The notes under the pieces: generated by a model
Told to the model about the DNA's origin: nothing
What the model saw: only the letters and a program-made list of their open reading frames with translations
The model's database searches: none
Origin: an uncultured Bacilli bacterium
GTDB lineage: Bacteria; Bacillota_I; Bacilli_A; RF39; UBA660
DNA: 9,100 nucleotides
Direction of reading: 5' to 3'
NCBI GenBank assembly: GCA_947853245.1
Contig: CANTWP010000057.1
Coordinates: 1 to 9,100, forward strand
Translations under genes and position numbers: made by a program
In this document: piece by piece, positions 6,475 through 9,100 of the stretch
Layout: each line of letters starts with the position of its first letter
Position numbering within the stretch: position 1 is the stretch's first letter

Positions 6475-8148
6475 CTATACCTTTAAGATACTACTATTAT
6501 TAATAGATGTATTCCAGTAGTAGTCATCTTCTTTTTTCATAACCAATACCTGATGTTGTAGTATTTCAGTAATATATGATATTTCATTCAAAGACAATAT
6601 TATATTTCTAAGTATTATCATGTTATCTTTTAGTTCAATATCTTTTAAATCTATTTCTTTCCCTAATTTTTTGATTAGTTTTTTTACATCGTTTTTACTA
6701 ACCATTTTTAAATTATCATTCTTTTTTTTGCAAAGATTTCTTTGGTAATTAGGACATTTATTACACTTACAAATGTCACTATTATAAAAGAACTTTCTAT
6801 CTGGTTTAGATAAAGCAACTGCTAAGGCACATGATGTAGTTTGATAAATTGGATAATCACTTTCGTCTTTAAGATGTTTCCAAACATATTCATAAGCATT
6901 CTTATCCCAAACATTATCTGCTTTTAATGCTTCTTTCCTATGATTCCTTAATTCGTTCCATTCAATATGATCTATTATTTCATCTGTAATTTTAAGACCA
7001 ATTGCTACAGATGCAACAGCATATTTTTTAACAAAGTTATATATTCTATTTATATCTTCTTTTCTACTATTAGAAGGCATAAATGGTCTCCAATAATGAA
7101 TAATAGTTTTATTATACTTATGCAATGTAATAAAATTATTTTCTATATCTTTTCTATTTACTCCAACTTCTATATCTTTATCAAATCCTGAATAACTTAA
7201 AAAGAATATAAATTTTTTGCCTTGTTTTTCATAATTATCTATAAATTTTATAAAATCTTCTGGTATTTTACATTTAGTAATAAATACAATTGGATTTTCA
7301 ACATTTTTTTCCATTAATATAGTTACTAATTGTTTTAAATATTCAATATTATCTGGTGTAGAAAAACCATCTGTTTGAGATAATAAACATAGTGGAATAT
7401 CTTTTATATAAAATTTACTTTTTAATAGCAACTTAACAGCATTTTCAGGAGATGCTAACACCTTTGGTTGTACTAAATTAAGCTTTCTTTCCCTTAAAAA
7501 GCAATATTTACATTGTTTTGGGCATCCTTGAACAGGATTAAGTACCATCCATGTAGCATGTACATCTACAATTGGATAAAATTTTGCTTCTTTTACTTTA
7601 GCAAATCTATCTAAAAACTTATTGGCATCATTAAGCATTAAATCAAATTCATGAGCCATATTTACATTTAAGACATTAGCTATATTAAATATAATTTCCA
7701 ACATGTTAGCAAGTTTATATAATATAAAATCATTCACTTTTGAAAATTCATATCTAATTTTATAATGTCTATATTTATATTTTTCAAGTATTATTTCTGA
7801 CACTTGCCCATATACTACATTGAATGATAATATTGCATCATTTATAGATGAAAACTCTACTTTTTTATAATTATATTCGTACTCTTTTAAATTTAATTTA
7901 AGTTTCCATGCAAGCGCTACTATTTGAAGTACAATATCAGATAATTCATCTCCAATATCATGAATATTTCTTCCTACTTCTTTATATTCTTTATGTTCTG
8001 ACATAAGTAAACAAAAATGTCCTAGTTGTGTATTCATCTCGCCTAGAACTGTAATAGCGTTCCAGTTTTTGTCTTCTGTTATCTTAAAATTCTTTTTTAG
8101 TTCAATTGCTTTATCATAATAATTATCTAAAAAATATTTAACATTCAT
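6475..8148 (-). CDS. Radical SAM enzyme with N-terminal MazG-like helical domains
   Basis: A 557-residue fusion. Residues 195-220 carry WMVLNPVQGCPKQCKYCFLRE with CX3CX2C (C209, C213, C216), the [4Fe-4S]/SAM site of radical SAM enzymes. The core extends to about 440, with LSQTDGFSTP (256-265), FFLSYSG (315-321) and YWRPFMP (352-358), recalling the SPL/DNA-photolyase-like branch. A second Cys group (C440, C460, C462, C465, C473) may bind an auxiliary cluster. Residues 30-90 resemble MazG NTP pyrophosphohydrolases (ITVLGEMNTQLGHF; IHDIGDELSDIVLQIVALAWKL, with E68 and D71). A degenerate second copy may lie at 100-185, ending NKFLDRFAKV. This suggests chemistry on a nucleotide or nucleotide-linked substrate. 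It starts one base after the glycosyltransferase stop, with only a weak ribosome site, so coupling is likely. The reaction is unknown. Confidence 0.85.
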   Translation of the reverse strand: MNVKYFLDNYYDKAIELKKNFKITEDKNWNAITVLGEMNTQLGHFCLLMSEHKEYKEVGRNIHDIGDELSDIVLQIVALAWKLKLNLKEYEYNYKKVEFSSINDAILSFNVVYGQVSEIILEKYKYRHYKIRYEFSKVNDFILYKLANMLEIIFNIANVLNVNMAHEFDLMLNDANKFLDRFAKVKEAKFYPIVDVHATWMVLNPVQGCPKQCKYCFLRERKLNLVQPKVLASPENAVKLLLKSKFYIKDIPLCLLSQTDGFSTPDNIEYLKQLVTILMEKNVENPIVFITKCKIPEDFIKFIDNYEKQGKKFIFFLSYSGFDKDIEVGVNRKDIENNFITLHKYNKTIIHYWRPFMPSNSRKEDINRIYNFVKKYAVASVAIGLKITDEIIDHIEWNELRNHRKEALKADNVWDKNAYEYVWKHLKDESDYPIYQTTSCALAVALSKPDRKFFYNSDICKCNKCPNYQRNLCKKKNDNLKMVSKNDVKKLIKKLGKEIDLKDIELKDNMIILRNIILSLNEISYITEILQHQVLVMKKEDDYYWNTSINNSSILKV

Positions 8149-8149
8149 T

Positions 8150-9007
8150 TTAAAACCATTCTTTCTTTTTAACTTTTATAATACTGTCATATTCTTTTTT
8201 ATCATCAGTATCTAAATATTCTTTCTTATGCTCTAATACGTTTATAAAATAATTAATAATGTTTCTTCTTATGTTGTAATCTGGAATATCTAGAATAAAA
8301 TTATTATAATGTGATTCTGTATGATACAAGACATCCATTGCTTTCTTTTTGATTTTTTCATAGTCATCATTTCTCATAATGCTATTATTTGATTTGTAAT
8401 AATAGTATCCAATATATGGAATCGATATAACTGTAGATGCTTTGTACAATTGATAAGAAGTAAGGCCAAAATCCTCTTGTGTTTTACCTTGTAAAAATTT
8501 AAAATTGTTATTCTCCCAAAACTGTCTACTATAACAGTATAGCCAAGAAGGACTATATATTTCATTATTAACTGCACATAAATTTAAAAAATCAAGACCT
8601 TTATATATTCCAATATTTTTAGTAACAAATTCTTCCACAATATTCTTATTATTATCAATCATAACCGCTTGAAATCTAAGCATATCATATTCAACATCAT
8701 CGTATTCATTAATAGTTTCAATTAATTTTTGATTAATAGTATCATCCATATCTAAAAAAATAATTAAATCCCCTGTACATTTAGTTAATCCAAAATTTCT
8801 TACAGCACCTGGATCATGTTTAGATATTTTGTACAGTTTTATTTTATCCTTATATTGCATAAGTGTTTTATAAGAATTATCACAACTATTATCATCAATA
8901 GCAATAATTTCATAATTATCACATGTTTGATTAAAAATAGAATCAAGACATTTATCAATATATCTTTCTCCATTATATATTGGTATTATAATACTTACCT
9001 TTTTCAT
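8150..9007 (-). CDS. Family 2 glycosyltransferase (GT-A fold)
   Basis: A 285-residue inverting glycosyltransferase of the GT2 type. MKKVSIIIPIYNGERYIDKC opens the protein as usual. NYEIIAIDDNSCDNS (31-45) gives the first Asp pair, GAVRNFGL (67-74) is the A-x-x-R-N-x-G motif, FLDMDD (84-89) is the DxD-type metal site, and QEDFGLT (177-183) supplies the likely catalytic base. No transmembrane helix is obvious, so it is probably cytosolic or peripheral, transferring a sugar from a nucleotide donor to a glycan, lipid or protein. An ATG at 9034 would add nine residues (MNITRAGGY) but has no ribosome site. The ATG at 9007 is preceded by GGTGG at about six bases and fits the family start. The cytidylyltransferase two genes downstream could supply the donor; this is inference. 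Confidence 0.92.
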   Translation of the reverse strand: MKKVSIIIPIYNGERYIDKCLDSIFNQTCDNYEIIAIDDNSCDNSYKTLMQYKDKIKLYKISKHDPGAVRNFGLTKCTGDLIIFLDMDDTINQKLIETINEYDDVEYDMLRFQAVMIDNNKNIVEEFVTKNIGIYKGLDFLNLCAVNNEIYSPSWLYCYSRQFWENNNFKFLQGKTQEDFGLTSYQLYKASTVISIPYIGYYYYKSNNSIMRNDDYEKIKKKAMDVLYHTESHYNNFILDIPDYNIRRNIINYFINVLEHKKEYLDTDDKKEYDSIIKVKKKEWF

Positions 9008-9034
9008 ATAACCACCAGCCCTTGTTATATTCAT

Positions 9035-9100
9035 TTATAAGCAAAAAAGAGAGACTATAAAACTAGGCCCTCCTCCTCCACAACTACCACGAATTAATTT
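9035..9100 (-). CDS. 3' end of an upstream gene, Gly-rich C-terminus (runs off right edge)
   Basis: An open frame enters from the right edge and ends at TAA 9037-9035, giving 21 residues: KLIRGSCGGGGPSFIVSLFC plus a final Leu. It is open across all the sequence available, but that is only 63 bases and so weak evidence of coding. GGGGPSF resembles the Gly-rich GGGxP[ST]FA motif at the end of alanyl-tRNA synthetase/DHHA1-type C-terminal domains, though the residues after it do not match. It could also be the core end of a small peptide, or non-coding leader sequence, since the terminator-like hairpin overlaps it. Confidence 0.3.
   Translation of the reverse strand, partial: KLIRGSCGGGGPSFIVSLFCL
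9043..9072 (-). terminator. Hairpin plus T6: candidate intrinsic terminator or attenuator
   Basis: On the minus strand GAGGG (9072-9068) pairs with CTCTC (9053-9049) with one G-T wobble. A C/T mismatch follows, then CTA pairs with TAG around a six-base loop, and TTTTTT follows at 9048-9043. It lies 36 bases before the glycosyltransferase ATG, with little room for a new promoter. It may therefore end the upstream gene's transcript only partially, or act as a leader attenuator. It is one of the few G+C-rich spots in the window. Confidence 0.45.

Noticed and set aside
6967..7191. Plus-strand open frame of 74 codons opposite the radical SAM gene
   Set aside because: Composition is dominated by Ile, Phe, Tyr, Asn and Ser as expected from the complement of an AT-rich gene. 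No ribosome site or family motif is seen, and it is wholly inside a well-supported gene.
6475..8148. Prokaryotic viperin (ddhCTP synthase), suggested by a radical SAM gene near a thymidylate-kinase-like gene
   Set aside because: The Cys motif context (NPVQGCPKQCKYCFLRE) is not the viperin pattern, and the kinase is four genes away in the opposite direction. The resemblance is only in the type of neighbours.
8374..8577. Minus-strand 67-codon frame inside the glycosyltransferase gene
   Set aside because: It lies out of frame within a GT2 gene whose motifs are intact. It has no recognisable domain or start signal.
272..9034. Mycoplasma-type genetic code, suggested by the very low GC
   Set aside because: TGA serves as the stop of the metallophosphoesterase in an ATGA overlap with the next start, and Trp codons in the conserved motifs I checked are TGG.
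8816..9040. Plus-strand 74-codon Ile/Phe-rich frame that could look like a membrane peptide
   Set aside because: It is the antisense of the conserved start of the GT2 gene. Hydrophobicity is a by-product of AT-rich complement, and no ribosome site precedes it.

Overview
The window is very AT-rich and densely coding. Purine-rich Shine-Dalgarno sequences precede most genes, starts and stops often overlap or abut, and TGA is used as a stop (3007-3009). This fits a low-GC Firmicute or related Bacilli/Clostridia lineage, possibly an uncultured gut-type bacterium, using the standard bacterial code rather than the Mycoplasma code. No rRNA, tRNA, CRISPR array, transposase or phage structural gene was seen, and no gap between genes reaches 300 bases.

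Layout, right to left, because most genes are on the minus strand. At the right edge a 21-codon 3' end of an unknown upstream gene overlaps a terminator-like hairpin. A tight minus-strand run follows: family 2 glycosyltransferase (9007-8150), a radical SAM enzyme with an N-terminal MazG-like helical region (8148-6475), an RfbF-like sugar-1-phosphate cytidylyltransferase (6466-5759), a Nudix hydrolase (5766-5341), and an unrecognised protein with features of the ADP-ribosyltransferase fold (5330-4341). The last gene meets a small plus-strand P-loop nucleotide kinase (3882-4361) tail to tail, with a 21-bp overlap. A 71-bp divergent region (3811-3881) carries two largely superimposed promoters, one for the kinase and one for a second minus-strand run: metallophosphoesterase (3810-3007), alpha/beta hydrolase (3010-2264) and a 655-residue protein with an SGNH-like middle and a citrate-lyase-ligase-type adenylyltransferase C-terminus (2239-272). 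After a 158-bp gap with its own promoter, the 5' end of a second Nudix gene runs off the left edge.

The common theme is nucleotide and phosphoester chemistry. There are two unrelated nucleotidyltransferases, two Nudix proteins, MazG-like helices fused to a radical SAM enzyme, a nucleotide-kinase-like protein, a calcineurin-type phosphoesterase and a possible NAD-using ADP-ribosyltransferase, together with a glycosyltransferase and a serine hydrolase. My inference is an accessory biosynthetic or modification locus that makes and transfers a nucleotide-activated small molecule or sugar. The product cannot be read from the sequence. The least familiar parts are the MazG-radical SAM fusion, the ART-like protein beside a Nudix hydrolase, and the SGNH-CitC-type fusion.
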